Of a stretch of DNA of 64,000 nt, positions 1 through 10,228 are shown piece by piece. This DNA is from Methylomonas sp. (GTDB taxonomy: Bacteria; Pseudomonadota; Gammaproteobacteria; Methylococcales; Methylomonadaceae): contig PERU01000014.1 of NCBI GenBank assembly GCA_002928965.1, forward strand, positions 1-64,000, read 5' to 3'. Numbering within the stretch: the first letter of the stretch is position 1; every line of letters starts with the position of its first letter. The translations under genes and the position numbers were made by a program. A model generated the notes under the pieces. That model had not been told where the DNA came from. It searched no databases and worked only from the letters and a program-made list of their open reading frames with translations.

Positions 1-410
1 AATGCGTCGCTCCTACTTCAACTTTCATTGGCCGGGGTGATTTCGAGTTTTCATGAGCGTTGGGGTGTGCTTCAATCAGGGTTGCGAAGGCCTTTCACAT
101 CCATGAGAACTGGATACCGGCAATCCCTGCTGGTAAGACGGCTTAAATAATGGTATTGAACTTAGGGGTAGGGTGGTCAAACTTAACAAAAGAACTGTGT
201 CACGCCTACAAAACCCCGGCTTTTAATGGTTGGAGTGATTGCCATACCTTCACGATCGTTAGGTTAACTATTGTTGCTGCTCAAGCCAAGTTCAATCAGC
301 TATCATGTCGATGACGTGCTGGTTTTTTGTTGGCATCGCCCGCAGTTATGCCAAAGGGGCAAACTGTATTCTCGGTCTATTTTTCGCAAATTGCTGTTTA
401 ATCTTGCCCT
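1..410. repeat. Dispersed repeat end and gene-free leader before the malic enzyme gene
   Basis: The first 58 bases carry a copy of a dispersed element also seen at 18208-18267 and 43253-43312. Its shared core reads GGGGTGATTTCGAGTTTT and is preceded by a TCGCTCCT half-hairpin. The remaining 350 bases show no convincing ORF. They should contain the promoter of the malic enzyme gene, but I could not pick one with confidence. Confidence 0.55.
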
Positions 411-2135
411 ATGACAAAACTGAGTGATTATTTCGAATATAAGACCGATGCGGAGGGCAATCGTTATGTGGCTGTGTCCATTCGCGGTTTGCTGCTGCTT
501 CGATTACCGGCAACCAACAAAGGCACAGCCTTCACCTTGCAGGAGCGCATGGAACTGGGCCTTGATGGTTTGTTGCCATCCCGTATCACCAGCCTCGAAG
601 ATCAAGTTGATCGACTGTATTTCAGTTATCAGAAACAGTTAAACGATATTTCCAAGTACCAGTTCTTAAGAGCTATTCAAGATCGCTCGGAAGTACTGTT
701 TTATGCCTTATTGGAACGGCATCTGGAAGAAATGGTGCCGATTGTCTATACCCCAACCATAGGTTTGGCGGTGCAGCAATTCAGTTCGTTATACAGAACC
801 TCGCGAGGTTTGACGCTATCGGCCAATAATATCGATCGCACCGAAACCATCCTAAAAAACTACCACCTTAATGATGTACGCATGATCGTGGTGACCGACG
901 CGTCGGCGATATTGGGTATTGGCGATCAAGGCATGGGCGGCTTGTCGATTTGCATAGGTAAACTGGCCTTGTATACCGTCGGTGGCGGTTTGTGTCCGTT
1001 TCAAGCTTTACCGATTAATCTGGATGTCGGCACCAATCGCCAGGAATTATTGGGGGATCCGCATTATCTGGGCGTGGCCGAAAAGCGCCTGCAGGATCAG
1101 GCCTATTTTGAGTTGGTGGACAAGTTGGTCAGTGCGGTTAAACGCACTTGGCCCAAGGCCGTTATCCAATGGGAAGATTTCACCAAGGATGTAGCGTTTG
1201 ATGTGTTAAGTCGCTATCGGGAGCAACTGCCCTGTTTTAACGACGATATTCAGGGCACCGGCGCGATGGCATTGGCAGGTTTACTCATAGCCTGTCGCAA
1301 ACGCGGCGAAACACTGGCGCAGCAAAGCGTGGTGTTAGTCGGTGCCGGAGCGGGTGGGATAGGCGTAGCCAGCACCATTAAAGCTGGGATGTTGGCAGCG
1401 GGATTGACCGAAGCTGAAGCGCATAGCCGGATTTTTGTAGTCGATGTCTATGGACTCATGATCGAGGAGATGACTACTGAGCACTACAAACAGTCTTTGG
1501 CGCACAGTAAAGCGGTTTATCAGAACTGGGAATGTCAAGCCGAGGGTATCCCCGGTCTGTTGGATGTCGTCAGCAATGTGAAACCCAGCGTGTTGATTGG
1601 TTTGTCCGGTGCAGCAGGTATCTTCAACGAAGCCATCATTACCCGTATGGCCCAGAATCACACGCAGCCGATCATACTTCCGTTATCGAATCCCACTGCC
1701 AATTGCGAAGCCACGCCGGAAGACATCATAAATTGGAGCCACGGGCGAGCGATTGTCGCCACCGGCAGCCCGTTTCCGGATGTGGTCTATCAAGGTAAAA
1801 CTTACCCGATCGGTCAGGGCAACAATGCCTTTATCTTTCCCGGCTTGGGTTTGGCGGCTGTGTTGGGAGAATGTCACCGAATCAGTGATGCCATGGTACT
1901 GGAGTCGGCATATGCCTTGGCCGATTACATTCATGAGTTCGGTGCTGAGGAGCACATCTATCCGCCGATCAAAGATTTGAAGGAAATCAGTAATTTTGTG
2001 GCGACTCGTGTGCTGGTCAAGGCGCTTGAAGATGGTTCTTCCAAACGGGAGGATTTGCTAGGCATGGATCTGAAAAATTATGTCAATTCAAATGTCTGGA
2101 ATGCCCAATATTTGCCGGTTAAATACGAGGACTGA
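411..2135 (+). CDS. maeA: NAD-dependent malic enzyme
   Basis: This enzyme oxidatively decarboxylates malate to pyruvate with NAD+ in the cytoplasm, linking the TCA cycle to pyruvate. The 574-residue length matches the E. coli MaeA class (about 565). Visible motifs are YTPTIG (about residue 112, carrying the proton-donating tyrosine), a metal-site region FNDDIQGTG (about 278), a glycine-rich nucleotide loop GAGAGGIG (about 313), and the conserved LSNPTANCEATPEDI (about 426). The ATG at 411 is the natural start. The gene stands alone: a PEP-CTERM-like gene follows after 160 bases. Pyruvate carboxylase lies about 14 kb away, so both directions of the pyruvate/C4 exchange are encoded in the window. 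NAD rather than NADP preference is inferred from the family, not proven by a residue. Confidence 0.93.
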   Translation: MTKLSDYFEYKTDAEGNRYVAVSIRGLLLLRLPATNKGTAFTLQERMELGLDGLLPSRITSLEDQVDRLYFSYQKQLNDISKYQFLRAIQDRSEVLFYALLERHLEEMVPIVYTPTIGLAVQQFSSLYRTSRGLTLSANNIDRTETILKNYHLNDVRMIVVTDASAILGIGDQGMGGLSICIGKLALYTVGGGLCPFQALPINLDVGTNRQELLGDPHYLGVAEKRLQDQAYFELVDKLVSAVKRTWPKAVIQWEDFTKDVAFDVLSRYREQLPCFNDDIQGTGAMALAGLLIACRKRGETLAQQSVVLVGAGAGGIGVASTIKAGMLAAGLTEAEAHSRIFVVDVYGLMIEEMTTEHYKQSLAHSKAVYQNWECQAEGIPGLLDVVSNVKPSVLIGLSGAAGIFNEAIITRMAQNHTQPIILPLSNPTANCEATPEDIINWSHGRAIVATGSPFPDVVYQGKTYPIGQGNNAFIFPGLGLAAVLGECHRISDAMVLESAYALADYIHEFGAEEHIYPPIKDLKEISNFVATRVLVKALEDGSSKREDLLGMDLKNYVNSNVWNAQYLPVKYED

Positions 2136-2296
2136 GCGGCACGATCCGCATTGGCAGAAGTTGTGTTGTTTAAGCGGGAGTAAAAAGTCGATAACTCTGT
2201 GAATTACTTTGAATTTGTACTTTGGTGCAACGGTTGAATGATGAATAAAAAGGCATACTGTCAGCCAATCTAAACCAAATTACTGCAGAGGGTACT

Positions 2297-2878
2297 ATGC
2301 AATCCAAGTTTTTTTTCGCTGTCAGCTTTATTTTGCTTGCTGGAAGTGCATCAAGCGCATATGCGAATGGTGGACCAAAAAACAATGGAAGCACGTCGTT
2401 TACGTTAGATTCGACTTCATTCTTTGGGGGCTTAGAGGATAATGATTTGGACAGTCTGCTGGTTTCAGCGTCAGGAAATATCACCGGTAATCTTCAAAAT
2501 GGAAACATCCCGATAGGCTGGAGTGTGTTGGTCAATGGCAGCGTTTCCGGTTACTCTACCGACGTGTTTCAGATAAATCAGTCAGCCGAGGGAGAGGGCA
2601 CTTTTTCAGTTTTGGATGCCAATATTTGGCAGAATTATTCCAATATTGCTATAGGTTTAAAAGCAGGCAATGCTTATTCAATCTTTGAACTTGAGCAATT
2701 TGCCAGTGCGGGTGAGTGGTTTTCATCGCCTGCAAAAAATCTTTCCCACTTCATGATTTATGGTATAGCCGCAGAGCAAACCCCAACCGTGCCGCTGCCT
2801 TCCGCATTCTGGTTTTTGGGATCCGGTTTACTGGGTTTGTTAGTTATGGGACGTAATAAACCAACTGCTAATGTTTAA
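2297..2878 (+). CDS. PEP-CTERM-like secreted protein (VPLPSAFWFLGS tail)
   Basis: This is a 193-residue exported protein of unknown function. It begins with a clear signal peptide (hydrophobic stretch about residues 5-22, cleavage likely after SAYA). It ends with VPLPSAFW, a hydrophobic helix and a basic GRNK tail. That tripartite C-terminus is the methanotroph-type variant of the PEP-CTERM sorting signal, expected to be cut by an exosortase/archaeosortase-like enzyme during export and surface attachment. The middle, rich in Ser, Gly and Asn, probably forms a beta-sandwich but matches no family I can name. No exosortase is encoded in this window. Two other proteins here carry the same type of tail (38108-39163 and 42351-42920). 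Confidence 0.8.
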   Translation: MQSKFFFAVSFILLAGSASSAYANGGPKNNGSTSFTLDSTSFFGGLEDNDLDSLLVSASGNITGNLQNGNIPIGWSVLVNGSVSGYSTDVFQINQSAEGEGTFSVLDANIWQNYSNIAIGLKAGNAYSIFELEQFASAGEWFSSPAKNLSHFMIYGIAAEQTPTVPLPSAFWFLGSGLLGLLVMGRNKPTANV

Positions 2879-3042
2879 GGATGCCGCTAGAAATAACGTC
2901 TCCCTGACGAAGCATGGACGCGGTAATACCGGTTCTCTCTGCGCCAAACCTTTGATCTTAAAAAGAGCAGTTGAGATGTGTTTTGGGCCGTTCATGCTGA
3001 GCAACGTCTAAGCATGGACTTCCCACAACAACCTCGCCCGTT

Positions 3043-3096
3043 GGAGGTTGTCGTAAAAGTTAAATTCAGCCCAATCTACCTTTTACGACGTTCTCC
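3043..3096. repeat. 54-bp miniature inverted-repeat element (GTCGTAAAAG family)
   Basis: The ends GGAGGTTGTCGTAAAAG (3043-3059) and CTTTTACGACGTTCTCC (3080-3096) are imperfect inverted repeats with 14 of 17 matching. A second, larger member of this family lies at 49599-49736. The element sits just downstream of the cysH stop codon and could act as an mRNA-end hairpin. Confidence 0.55.
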
Positions 3097-3124
3097 GTTG
3101 GGTGAAATATTTTTGACGAAGTCT

Positions 3125-3850
3125 TTATTTAACTTTGATATTCCCTGCATGTAAGCCGCATTCCTTCTTGGTGGCTTCCTCCCACCACCAGCGGCCTGCG
3201 CGTTCGTGCTGATTAGGCAATACCGGACGTGTGCAAGGTTCACAGCCTATGCTGATATAGCCATTTTTATGTAGCTCGTTAAACGGTACTTGATAGGCTT
3301 CGATGTAATCCCATACCTGTGCAGACGACCAGTTGAGCAGTGGGTTGAACTTGATCAGTTGCTTGTCGGGGCCGGAAAAGCCGGCATCATGTTGCACTTC
3401 AGGAATGTCAGCGCGGGTATCCAGGCTTTGATCCTTACGCTGCCCGGTGATCCAGGCATCCATAGTCGCCAATTTGCGGCGCAGCGGCTCCACTTTGCGG
3501 ATACCGCAGCATTGTTGATGGCCGTCATCATAAAAACTGAACAAGCCTTTTTCCTTCACAAATGCATCCAACGGCAGGCGATCCGGGCTTAATACCTCGA
3601 TGTCGATTTGATAATGCTTGCGCACTTGTTCGATGAATCGATAGGTTTCAGGGTGTAAACGGCCTGTATCCAACGAGAATACCTGAATATCTTTGCGGAT
3701 TTGCAGAGCCATGTCGATCAACACCACATCTTCCGCGCCGCTGAAGGAAATGGCGATGTTATCAAAGTGGGCCAGCGCGGTTTTTAAAATGCTGCGGGGA
3801 TTTTTACCCTGCAGTTCGGTTTGAACGTTTGCGAGATCGAATGTGGTCAT
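3125..3850 (-). CDS. cysH: Adenylyl/phosphoadenylyl-sulfate reductase CysH
   Basis: This enzyme reduces activated sulfate (APS or PAPS) to sulfite in assimilatory sulfate reduction. The 241-residue protein has the PP-loop-like [10 protein letters not shown] motif (about residue 35). It carries the paired cysteines of the iron-sulfur type enzymes (CCGIRK about 114 and CEPC about 204) and the catalytic cysteine in ECGLH at the C-terminus. The CC...CxxC pattern indicates a [4Fe-4S] protein. By family knowledge these usually prefer APS (EC 1.8.4.10), so a plain PAPS reductase call would be less accurate. Its ATG overlaps the stop of upstream gshA by 4 bases (ATGA), so the two are translationally coupled and link sulfate reduction to glutathione synthesis. 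Confidence 0.92.
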   Translation of the reverse strand: MTTFDLANVQTELQGKNPRSILKTALAHFDNIAISFSGAEDVVLIDMALQIRKDIQVFSLDTGRLHPETYRFIEQVRKHYQIDIEVLSPDRLPLDAFVKEKGLFSFYDDGHQQCCGIRKVEPLRRKLATMDAWITGQRKDQSLDTRADIPEVQHDAGFSGPDKQLIKFNPLLNWSSAQVWDYIEAYQVPFNELHKNGYISIGCEPCTRPVLPNQHERAGRWWWEEATKKECGLHAGNIKVK

Positions 3851-5433
3851 GATTGCGAAAAATAACGGGTCAGAAAATCGTCAAAAGAAAGTGTGTCTGC
3901 GGCTTCAATTGCAGCTTGTTTCTGCAACGATGAAGTAGCCATGTCGACAAATTGCTGGTGCACCTGTGAATCCAGGGGCTGATTCATGAAATAGTGTTTA
4001 TGCAAAGCGGAGGTATTGCTGGCAAAACAGCCAAATTCCTGAGTGTTATGTTTCATGCAGGCCAAGATATGTGCCGAAGGCGTTAACGCAGGATTGTCGA
4101 CCATGGCTTGCTGTTGCTGTAGGGCCAATTGATAGGGTTTGTCCAGGCTGCCTTGATCCAGTAAAGCGCAAATGGGTTGCATGGCGTCCAGAATTTCATG
4201 CGCCCAAGTCTGCAAGTTTATCGGTTCGCCATTTTTACTTAACAGCAAGCCGGGTTTGCGACCTTGGTTGGCAACCAGCAATTGATTGCTGTTGTTGATT
4301 TGCAATTCTTCTGGAGCTTGCGGCGGACTATCGTGCAGTAAACAACTCAGTAAAAAGGCTTCGATAAATCGAGCTGTGCTTTCTTCTATGCCAATCGGGT
4401 TGAATAGATTCAAATCCAGCGAACGCATTTCCACGTACATTACCCCGCGGCGTTTTAATGCTAGCGTCGGTTTCTCACCGGATTCGGCGATTTGCTTGGG
4501 ACGCATGGTGCTGTAAAACTCGTTTTCGATTTGCAGGATATTCCCATTTAACTGCTGATAGTCGCCATCCATTTTCACCCCGATCGCTTGGTAATCAGGG
4601 TAGGGGGTGTTGATGGCAGCGCTGAGGCTGTCGACATAACCATCCAGCGAGTTGTAGTCGATTTTCAGTCCCGCCTGATTTTTGCTTTTGTAACCTATAT
4701 CGCTCATTCTTAGAGAGGTTGCGTAAGGGTGGTACAGCGTATGCGGGTCAAATTCCTCAAATTCCGCCATTAAATGCGGGCGGCTTTTGAAGAAGCTTTT
4801 GCAAATCGCCGGCGAGGCACCGAACAGGTACAACATTAGCCAGCCTTGACGCTGGAAGTTGCGGATCAATCCAAAATAACCATCAGCCACAAAATTTTGC
4901 AAGGAACCCGAATTCCCCGCTTGACGGTGCAGCATCGGCCACAGCGCCTGCGGCACAGAATAATTGAAATGGATGCCGGCAATAGCCTGCATGGTGCGGC
5001 CATAGCGGTGCCATAAGCCTTTTCGGTAGACATGCTTCATTTTGCCGACGTTGGAGCTGCCATATTCGGCAATCGGCACACTCAAATCCCCATCAATGCC
5101 GCAAGGCATGCTGGTGGCCAACAGCATTTCTTCACCGAGTTGCGGATACACAAACTGATGAATCTGATGCATATAACTCAGGGTTTGTTTGATGTCGGCG
5201 AACGGCGGGGTGATGAACTCCAAAAGTGCTTCCGAATAATCGGTAGTGATATACGGGTGCGTCAGTGCAGAACCCAGGGCTTGAGGATGCGGGGTTTGCG
5301 ATATGACGCCACGGCGATTGATACGCAGACTTTCTTTTTCAATCCCCTTTAAGCCTAATTGCAGCAAATGCTGCAGGTTATTGTCGATCAGTGACTGTAA
5401 TCGTTTAGGTAGAGCGTGGTGTTGACTATTCAT
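3847..5433 (-). CDS. gshA: Glutamate-cysteine ligase GshA
   Basis: This enzyme makes gamma-glutamylcysteine, the first and rate-limiting step of glutathione synthesis. The protein of about 528 residues matches the proteobacterial type 1 ligase (E. coli 518). Recognisable segments are GIEKESLRI near the N-terminus, AGIHFNYS, and VEMRSLDLN further on. An in-frame GTG/ATG extension up to 5487 is possible. I prefer the ATG at 5433 (protein MNSQHHALP), because the extra 18 residues would overlap the extended -10 element of the divergent recQ gene and are not part of the family. The gene is followed by cysH with an ATGA overlap, forming a sulfur-thiol operon. No gshB is seen here. Confidence 0.93.
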   Translation of the reverse strand: MNSQHHALPKRLQSLIDNNLQHLLQLGLKGIEKESLRINRRGVISQTPHPQALGSALTHPYITTDYSEALLEFITPPFADIKQTLSYMHQIHQFVYPQLGEEMLLATSMPCGIDGDLSVPIAEYGSSNVGKMKHVYRKGLWHRYGRTMQAIAGIHFNYSVPQALWPMLHRQAGNSGSLQNFVADGYFGLIRNFQRQGWLMLYLFGASPAICKSFFKSRPHLMAEFEEFDPHTLYHPYATSLRMSDIGYKSKNQAGLKIDYNSLDGYVDSLSAAINTPYPDYQAIGVKMDGDYQQLNGNILQIENEFYSTMRPKQIAESGEKPTLALKRRGVMYVEMRSLDLNLFNPIGIEESTARFIEAFLLSCLLHDSPPQAPEELQINNSNQLLVANQGRKPGLLLSKNGEPINLQTWAHEILDAMQPICALLDQGSLDKPYQLALQQQQAMVDNPALTPSAHILACMKHNTQEFGCFASNTSALHKHYFMNQPLDSQVHQQFVDMATSSLQKQAAIEAADTLSFDDFLTRYFSQS

Positions 5434-5470
5434 GATTACCATAAGAGTGGCATGAGCAGCACAGCGGTGC

Positions 5471-5479
5471 TGATATAAT
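5471..5479 (+). promoter_or_regulatory. Extended -10 promoter element for recQ
   Basis: TGATATAAT is a consensus extended -10 (TGnTATAAT), 28 bases upstream of the TTG start of recQ and inside the gshA-recQ divergent gap. No good -35 hexamer is present, which is normal for extended -10 promoters. It also argues that gshA starts at 5433. Confidence 0.5.
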
Positions 5480-5506
5480 CGCCGCATTATATAAGGTCAC
5501 ACCATT

Positions 5507-7834
5507 TTGCAGAAACAATATCCCGCCCACAATTCAGATGATGCAGCCTTGGTCGGTCACGACAGCTTGCCTCCCGTAACACCTTTACGGCCCGATGCCT
5601 TGCAGGTGTTGCGCACGGTATTTGGTTATGACAGCTTTCGTGGTCAGCAACAGGCGATCATCCAGCAGTTGATTTCCAGACAGGATGTGCTGGTCTTGAT
5701 GCCAACCGGCGGCGGCAAGTCCTTGTGTTATCAGATTCCGGCTTTGGTCATGGACGGTGTTGGCGTTGTGATCTCGCCTTTGATCGCTTTGATGCAGGAT
5801 CAGGTCAGCGCCTTGCATCAAGTCGGGGTGAGAGCAGCTTTTTTGAATTCTACCTTATCGTTGGAGCAAGTGCGTGACACCGAGCAACGCTTGTTGAACG
5901 GTGAGCTGGATTTGTTGTACATCGCACCGGAAAGGCTCAGTAACAGCCGCACCCAAGCTTTGTTTGGCCGCTGCAAAATTGCCTTGTTTGCCATTGACGA
6001 AGCGCATTGCGTATCCCAATGGGGGCATGATTTTCGGGCTGATTATCTGTTGTTGTCGATATTGCATCAACAATTTCCGCAGGTACCACGTATTGCTTTG
6101 ACTGCCACTGCAGATGAGCGAACTCGACAGGAAATTATTAATCGACTGGCACTGGAAAATGCCCAGGTGTTTATCAGTGGCTTTGATCGACCCAATATCC
6201 GTTACCGGATTGTACTAAAAGACAATGCCCGGCAGCAGTTGTTGAGCTTTATTCGCGCCGAGCATGCCGGTGATACCGGGATTGTGTATTGTCTGTCGCG
6301 TAAAAAAGTGGAAGACACCGCCGAGTGGCTCAATCAAAAAGGCTTGCGGGCTTTGCCATACCATGCCGGCATGAGCAATGAATTGCGGCAGAAAAATCAG
6401 CATCAGTTTTTGATGGAAGATGGTTTGATCATAGTCGCTACCATCGCCTTTGGTATGGGCATAGACAAGCCCAACGTGCGTTTCGTGGCGCATCTGGATT
6501 TACCGAAAAGCATCGAATCGTATTATCAGGAAACCGGTCGGGCAGGGCGTGACGGTTTGCCGGCCAATGCCTGGATGGCCTATGGTTTGCAGGATGTGTT
6601 GACTTTGCGGCAAATGCTGGGTTCATCCAATGCTGACGAAGCGCATAAGCGCATTGAATATCACAAACTGGATGCGATGCTGGCGTTATGTGAGATGGTT
6701 AGTTGTAGGCGTCAGGCTTTGTTGGCGTATTTCGGCGACGTACAAGGATGTAGTAGTGCCGCGGGAGGCAGGAGGCCGGGAGCGGTCGACGTACAGGGAT
6801 GTAGTAGTGCCGCGGGAGGCAGGAAGCCGGGAGCGACCGATATATTGGAACAAGGTTGTGGTAATTGCGATACCTGCCTGGAGCCTGTGGAAACCTGGGA
6901 TGGCAGCGTGGCTGCACAACAAGCGTTGTCGTGTATTTATCGTACCGGTCAACGCTTCGGGGTCACTTATTTGATAGATGTGCTGCTGGGCAAAAACGAC
7001 GAGCGTATCAGGCAATTTGGCCACGACAAGCAATCGACCTTTGGCATTGGCAAGTCTTTGGATGAAAAACAGTGGCGTTCGGTGTTTCGGCAATTGGTGG
7101 CGAAATCGCTGGTGGAAATCGATTTGGATGGCCATGGCAGTTTGAAATTAACCGAAACGTGTCGACCGGTATTACGCGGCGAACAGACATTAATGCTGCG
7201 CAAAGATGTGCAGGTAACAAAAGCCAGGCGTGATAAGTACGATAAGCGCCAATCAGCCGTCGGCGCAGACAGCGCATTGTGGAATGCACTGCGTGCCAAA
7301 CGCCGAGAATTGGCCGATGAGCAGGATGTGCCCCCATACGTGATTTTCCATGATGCGACGTTGATGATGATGGTGGAGCGTAGGCCGCGTAATCATCAAC
7401 AGTTGAGCCTGATTTCCGGTATCGGTCAGCGTAAACTGGATTTATATGGCGATGAATTTCTGGCCGTGCTGGCAGCGTTTGACGATGACGTGCAGACATC
7501 GGCTAACGATACTATCACCGCTACCTTGGAGCTGTTTAAGCTGGGTTTGGGTATAGAGCAAGTCGTGCAACAGCGCGGCTTAAAATCGGATACGGTGTAT
7601 TCGCATTTGGCTAAAGGGCTGGAAATTGGCGCAGTGCGCTTTGAAGATGTGCTGGATTTATTGGCATTGCAGGATGTGTCGGCTCAAGAAATTGGTGAAA
7701 TTGAAGCGGTTTTGCTGTCCATGCCTGAGGCACAGCGCAATGCATTAAAGCCGGTTTATGAGCATTTTGGCAGGGCTTATCAGTACGGTTTGCTACGCTG
7801 TGTGCGAGCGGCTTTGCAATGGCGACTTAAATAA
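5507..7834 (+). CDS. recQ: ATP-dependent DNA helicase RecQ with repeat insertion and C-terminal HTH extension
   Basis: This 3'-5' superfamily 2 helicase works in recombination and replication-fork repair. The 775 residues exceed the usual 610. In order: helicase motif I TGGGKS (about residue 66), DEAH box (about 165), motif [12 protein letters not shown] (about 342), the zinc-binding region with [12 protein letters not shown] and CGNCDTC, the RQC winged helix, an HRDC domain (ISGIGQRKL, about 640), and an extra C-terminal domain of about 115 residues with a helix-turn-helix look, known from some RecQ proteins. Between YFGD and CGNCDTC lie two 17-residue units translated from a 51-bp repeat, absent from E. 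coli RecQ. The TTG at 5507 is the first start in frame. The stop overlaps the convergent yqiB stop by 8 bases. Confidence 0.93.
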   Translation: MQKQYPAHNSDDAALVGHDSLPPVTPLRPDALQVLRTVFGYDSFRGQQQAIIQQLISRQDVLVLMPTGGGKSLCYQIPALVMDGVGVVISPLIALMQDQVSALHQVGVRAAFLNSTLSLEQVRDTEQRLLNGELDLLYIAPERLSNSRTQALFGRCKIALFAIDEAHCVSQWGHDFRADYLLLSILHQQFPQVPRIALTATADERTRQEIINRLALENAQVFISGFDRPNIRYRIVLKDNARQQLLSFIRAEHAGDTGIVYCLSRKKVEDTAEWLNQKGLRALPYHAGMSNELRQKNQHQFLMEDGLIIVATIAFGMGIDKPNVRFVAHLDLPKSIESYYQETGRAGRDGLPANAWMAYGLQDVLTLRQMLGSSNADEAHKRIEYHKLDAMLALCEMVSCRRQALLAYFGDVQGCSSAAGGRRPGAVDVQGCSSAAGGRKPGATDILEQGCGNCDTCLEPVETWDGSVAAQQALSCIYRTGQRFGVTYLIDVLLGKNDERIRQFGHDKQSTFGIGKSLDEKQWRSVFRQLVAKSLVEIDLDGHGSLKLTETCRPVLRGEQTLMLRKDVQVTKARRDKYDKRQSAVGADSALWNALRAKRRELADEQDVPPYVIFHDATLMMMVERRPRNHQQLSLISGIGQRKLDLYGDEFLAVLAAFDDDVQTSANDTITATLELFKLGLGIEQVVQQRGLKSDTVYSHLAKGLEIGAVRFEDVLDLLALQDVSAQEIGEIEAVLLSMPEAQRNALKPVYEHFGRAYQYGLLRCVRAALQWRLK
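6737..6838 (+). repeat. Two in-frame copies of a 51-bp repeat inside recQ
   Basis: The units at 6737-6787 and 6788-6838 differ at only a few positions. Each encodes [12 protein letters not shown](R/K)PGA plus two residues. The length of 51 bp keeps the recQ frame open, and two other frames on this stretch are open as well. The unit looks like an intergenic dispersed repeat, rich in GCCGCGGGAGGC, captured in the zinc-ligand region of the helicase. Confidence 0.8.
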
Positions 7835-8273
7835 GGCAGTCGCTGACATTCGTGAACTGATAGGGGGTTTTCAGGCAGTGATCCAGCCATTTTTGCAGAA
7901 AGTAATTCAAGCGCCATTTATATTCCTGAATCTCAAGCGCCCGTCCCGGATTTTGATAAACCCTGTCCACGGCTGGACGGTCGTTATCCCGAATCACTTC
8001 AGCCAATTGTGCGTCCAGATACACGCGGATTTTCACGGCAGGGGCTATCAATTCAGAGAGTTGTTGTTTGAAGCAGTGGCTCAATTCGATCGTCAATGTG
8101 TAAGGGTTGCGTTCCAGAATTGACAGATGCAAGGCAGGGCTCTCGTCGGTATGGCCAATCGCTGTTTTGTCCAGCGCCCTCAGATTCGGTATCAGTCTGA
8201 ATAACTTGCGGTAGTTTGATTCGCAGATTTTTTCCAGGCACAGCGAGGTGTTGACGGGTCTGAGTTGACTCAT
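7827..8273 (-). CDS. yqiB: DUF1249 family protein (YqiB-like)
   Basis: This is a cytoplasmic protein of 148 residues with unknown biochemical role. It aligns by eye with E. coli YqiB: an N-terminal [10 protein letters not shown] segment, a central YTLTIEL strand, [11 protein letters not shown], and a C-terminal [12 protein letters not shown] helix. A longer reading to 8336 exists. I choose the ATG at 8273 because homologues begin close to it and the extension would run into queD. The start lies 1 base before the end of queD on the same strand, so the two are probably co-transcribed. The TAA overlaps the recQ stop on the opposite strand, a convergent tail-to-tail overlap of 8 bases. Confidence 0.82.
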   Translation of the reverse strand: MSQLRPVNTSLCLEKICESNYRKLFRLIPNLRALDKTAIGHTDESPALHLSILERNPYTLTIELSHCFKQQLSELIAPAVKIRVYLDAQLAEVIRDNDRPAVDRVYQNPGRALEIQEYKWRLNYFLQKWLDHCLKTPYQFTNVSDCLI

Positions 8274-8274
8274 A

Positions 8275-8679
8275 TCAGTCCTCCCGATAACAGGCGTGAG
8301 CGCTGGCAGTTTCCCAAAGCACCACTTGCTCAACATTCAAGCCTTGCTGCTTTAAATGTTGATAAATCATTTTGCTTAATACTTCAGCGGTCGGATGTTC
8401 ATCGATGGCTAAAAATCGTTCGTTATTGGCAATCAGAGCCGGGATGATGGGGTCGTTTTTATGTAACAGGAAGTTATGATCAAGATGCTGGTCTACAAAC
8501 GATTCCACGGCGTCACGTACATCGGCAAAGTCACAAACCATACCCTGTTCATTTAGTTGTTCGCTTTTGATGGAAATGCTGGCTTTGACGCTATGGCCGT
8601 GCAGGTTGCGGCATTTACCGGGATGATTCATCAATCGGTGACCGTAACAAAAATAGACTTCCTTGGTGATAACAAACAT
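8275..8679 (-). CDS. queD: 6-carboxy-5,6,7,8-tetrahydropterin synthase QueD
   Basis: The enzyme converts 7,8-dihydroneopterin triphosphate to 6-carboxytetrahydropterin, the first committed step toward queuosine and other 7-deazaguanines. The 134-residue protein has the zinc/catalytic segment CRNLHGH (about residues 23-29, Cys being the nucleophile). It also has an upstream histidine in YGHRL, the LDHNFLL segment, and ENERF/EHPTAE-like residues near the C-terminus. These features fit QueD/PTPS-I proteins. The gene precedes yqiB closely. The other queuosine genes (queC, queE, queF) are not in the window. Confidence 0.9.
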   Translation of the reverse strand: MFVITKEVYFCYGHRLMNHPGKCRNLHGHSVKASISIKSEQLNEQGMVCDFADVRDAVESFVDQHLDHNFLLHKNDPIIPALIANNERFLAIDEHPTAEVLSKMIYQHLKQQGLNVEQVVLWETASAHACYRED

Positions 8680-8714
8680 GATTTATTTCATCCCTGGGCT
8701 TTAATTACGGGTAT

Positions 8715-9014
8715 TTATTTACCTTTGATGGTTTTAATGACAGCAGCAATTTCAAATTGACTGTCATCACGTTTGGTGCTGCGAACGACTTCGATAAACG
8801 CTGTCATCGGTGGAGTAATGTTGGATTTTGGCACGATACTGACTTCAAGGGCCAAGCCGGGTTCAAATATCTGATCAGTCAAAAAAGAGATACCGGCACC
8901 GCTCAGACTCGTACACCGTCCCGTATGAAGTTCGTTGGAATTGGGTAATTTGTATGTGATATCGCAGTCAACTTCCATACGAATGTAATCGCGTTTTTCA
9001 TCATGTGACAGCAT
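8715..9014 (-). CDS. Single-domain PilZ protein (c-di-GMP binding)
   Basis: This is a 99-residue protein consisting of little more than one PilZ domain. The N-terminal KRDYIRMEVDC supplies the RxxxR-type arm (here KRDYIR), and TSLSGAGISF is the D/NxSxxG-type second motif with Thr in place of Asp/Asn. Free-standing PilZ proteins usually pass c-di-GMP signals to motility or exopolysaccharide machinery by protein contact. No such partner is adjacent. The window encodes at least three GGDEF proteins that could produce the ligand. Binding is likely but not certain, because the second motif starts with Ser/Thr instead of Asp. Confidence 0.75.
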   Translation of the reverse strand: MLSHDEKRDYIRMEVDCDITYKLPNSNELHTGRCTSLSGAGISFLTDQIFEPGLALEVSIVPKSNITPPMTAFIEVVRSTKRDDSQFEIAAVIKTIKGK

Positions 9015-9214
9015 CAGCTTCCTCCGACGTTAACAAAAGTGTTTATGCAAAATACAACGGACAAAAGTTTACTATAAAAACCAAACCCCTGTTAGGCCAA
9101 TCGGAGTGAACCAATACTCAGATATCAGGGGCATTATTGAGTCTGACTATCGTTAACGAATTGTGTAGAATCAGCCTATTTATAAGTTATATTTTAGAGT
9201 GCAAAGGTATAAGC

Positions 9215-10228
9215 ATGAGTAAATCCATCGTTCTGACCGGTATAACCACGACAGGTACGCCGCATTTGGGAAATTATGCCGGGGCCATTCGCCCGGCAAT
9301 TAATGCCAGCAAGGATGAACAGGTCAGACCGTTTTATTTTTTGGCTGATTACCATGCCTTAATCAAATGCAATGAGCCGGCAAGGGTCAAACAATCCAGT
9401 CTGGAAATTGCAGCCACTTGGCTGGCTTTGGGGCTGGATACCGAAAATGCGGTGTTTTATCGGCAATCGGATGTACCGGAAATTTTGGAGCTGACCTGGA
9501 TGCTGACCTGCGTGACAGCCAAAGGTTTGATGAACCGGGCGCATGCTTATAAAGCGGCTGTACAGGAAAATGAAGAAGCTGCCGGAACCGACCCTGATAA
9601 AGGCATTACCATGGGTTTATTCAGTTACCCGATCCTGATGGCGGCAGATATTTTGATGTTCAATGCCAACAAGGTGCCGGTGGGCAAGGATCAGATTCAG
9701 CACATTGAAATGGCCCGCGATATTGCCAGCCGCTTCAATCATATTTACGGTGAACATTTTGTGTTGCCGGAAGCCGTGCTGGACGATAATGCCGCCACGT
9801 TATTGGGTCTGGATGGTCGTAAAATGAGTAAAAGCTATAACAACACCATACCCTTGTTCGAACCCGAAAAGAAATTGCGCAAGCTTATCAATAAAATCAA
9901 AACTAATTCCCTGGAACCGGGCGAACCCAAAGAAACGGATGGCTGCACATTGTTTGGGATTTATCAGGCTTTTGCCAATGTGCATGAAGTGGAGGCGATT
10001 CGTCAACGCTATGCAGAAGGCATTGGTTGGGGGGAGATGAAAAAGGTGTTGTTCGAAAAGATCAATGATGAAATTACCCCGGCGCGCGAACGTTATGAGG
10101 CTTTGCTGCAAGCCCCAGAGCATATCGAACAGCAATTGCGGCAAGGGGCTGAGAAGGCACGTGACATCACCCGGCCATTTATCCAGCAACTACGAGAATC
10201 GGTGGGAATTTCCCCGATAGTTGGCTAG
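9215..10228 (+). CDS. trpS: Tryptophanyl-tRNA synthetase
   Basis: This class I aminoacyl-tRNA synthetase charges tRNA-Trp. The 337-residue protein has the HIGH-like motif [10 protein letters not shown] (about residue 16) and the KMSKS loop [12 protein letters not shown] (about 200). The reading frame is open back to 9137, but the ATG at 9215 fits the family length and has an AAGG-type ribosome site in front. The stop codon TAG at 10226-10228 is formed within the CTAG that begins a MITE (10225-10390), so the insertion touches the last codon. Only one trpS is visible here. Confidence 0.94.
   Translation: MSKSIVLTGITTTGTPHLGNYAGAIRPAINASKDEQVRPFYFLADYHALIKCNEPARVKQSSLEIAATWLALGLDTENAVFYRQSDVPEILELTWMLTCVTAKGLMNRAHAYKAAVQENEEAAGTDPDKGITMGLFSYPILMAADILMFNANKVPVGKDQIQHIEMARDIASRFNHIYGEHFVLPEAVLDDNAATLLGLDGRKMSKSYNNTIPLFEPEKKLRKLINKIKTNSLEPGEPKETDGCTLFGIYQAFANVHEVEAIRQRYAEGIGWGEMKKVLFEKINDEITPARERYEALLQAPEHIEQQLRQGAEKARDITRPFIQQLRESVGISPIVG

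Noticed and set aside
5434-5487. Longer N-terminus of GshA
   Set aside because: It would overlap the extended -10 of recQ and adds residues not found in the family; ATG 5433 is preferred.
6686-7135. 149-codon minus-strand ORF inside recQ
   Set aside because: Shadow of recQ, lengthened by the in-frame repeat; no support.
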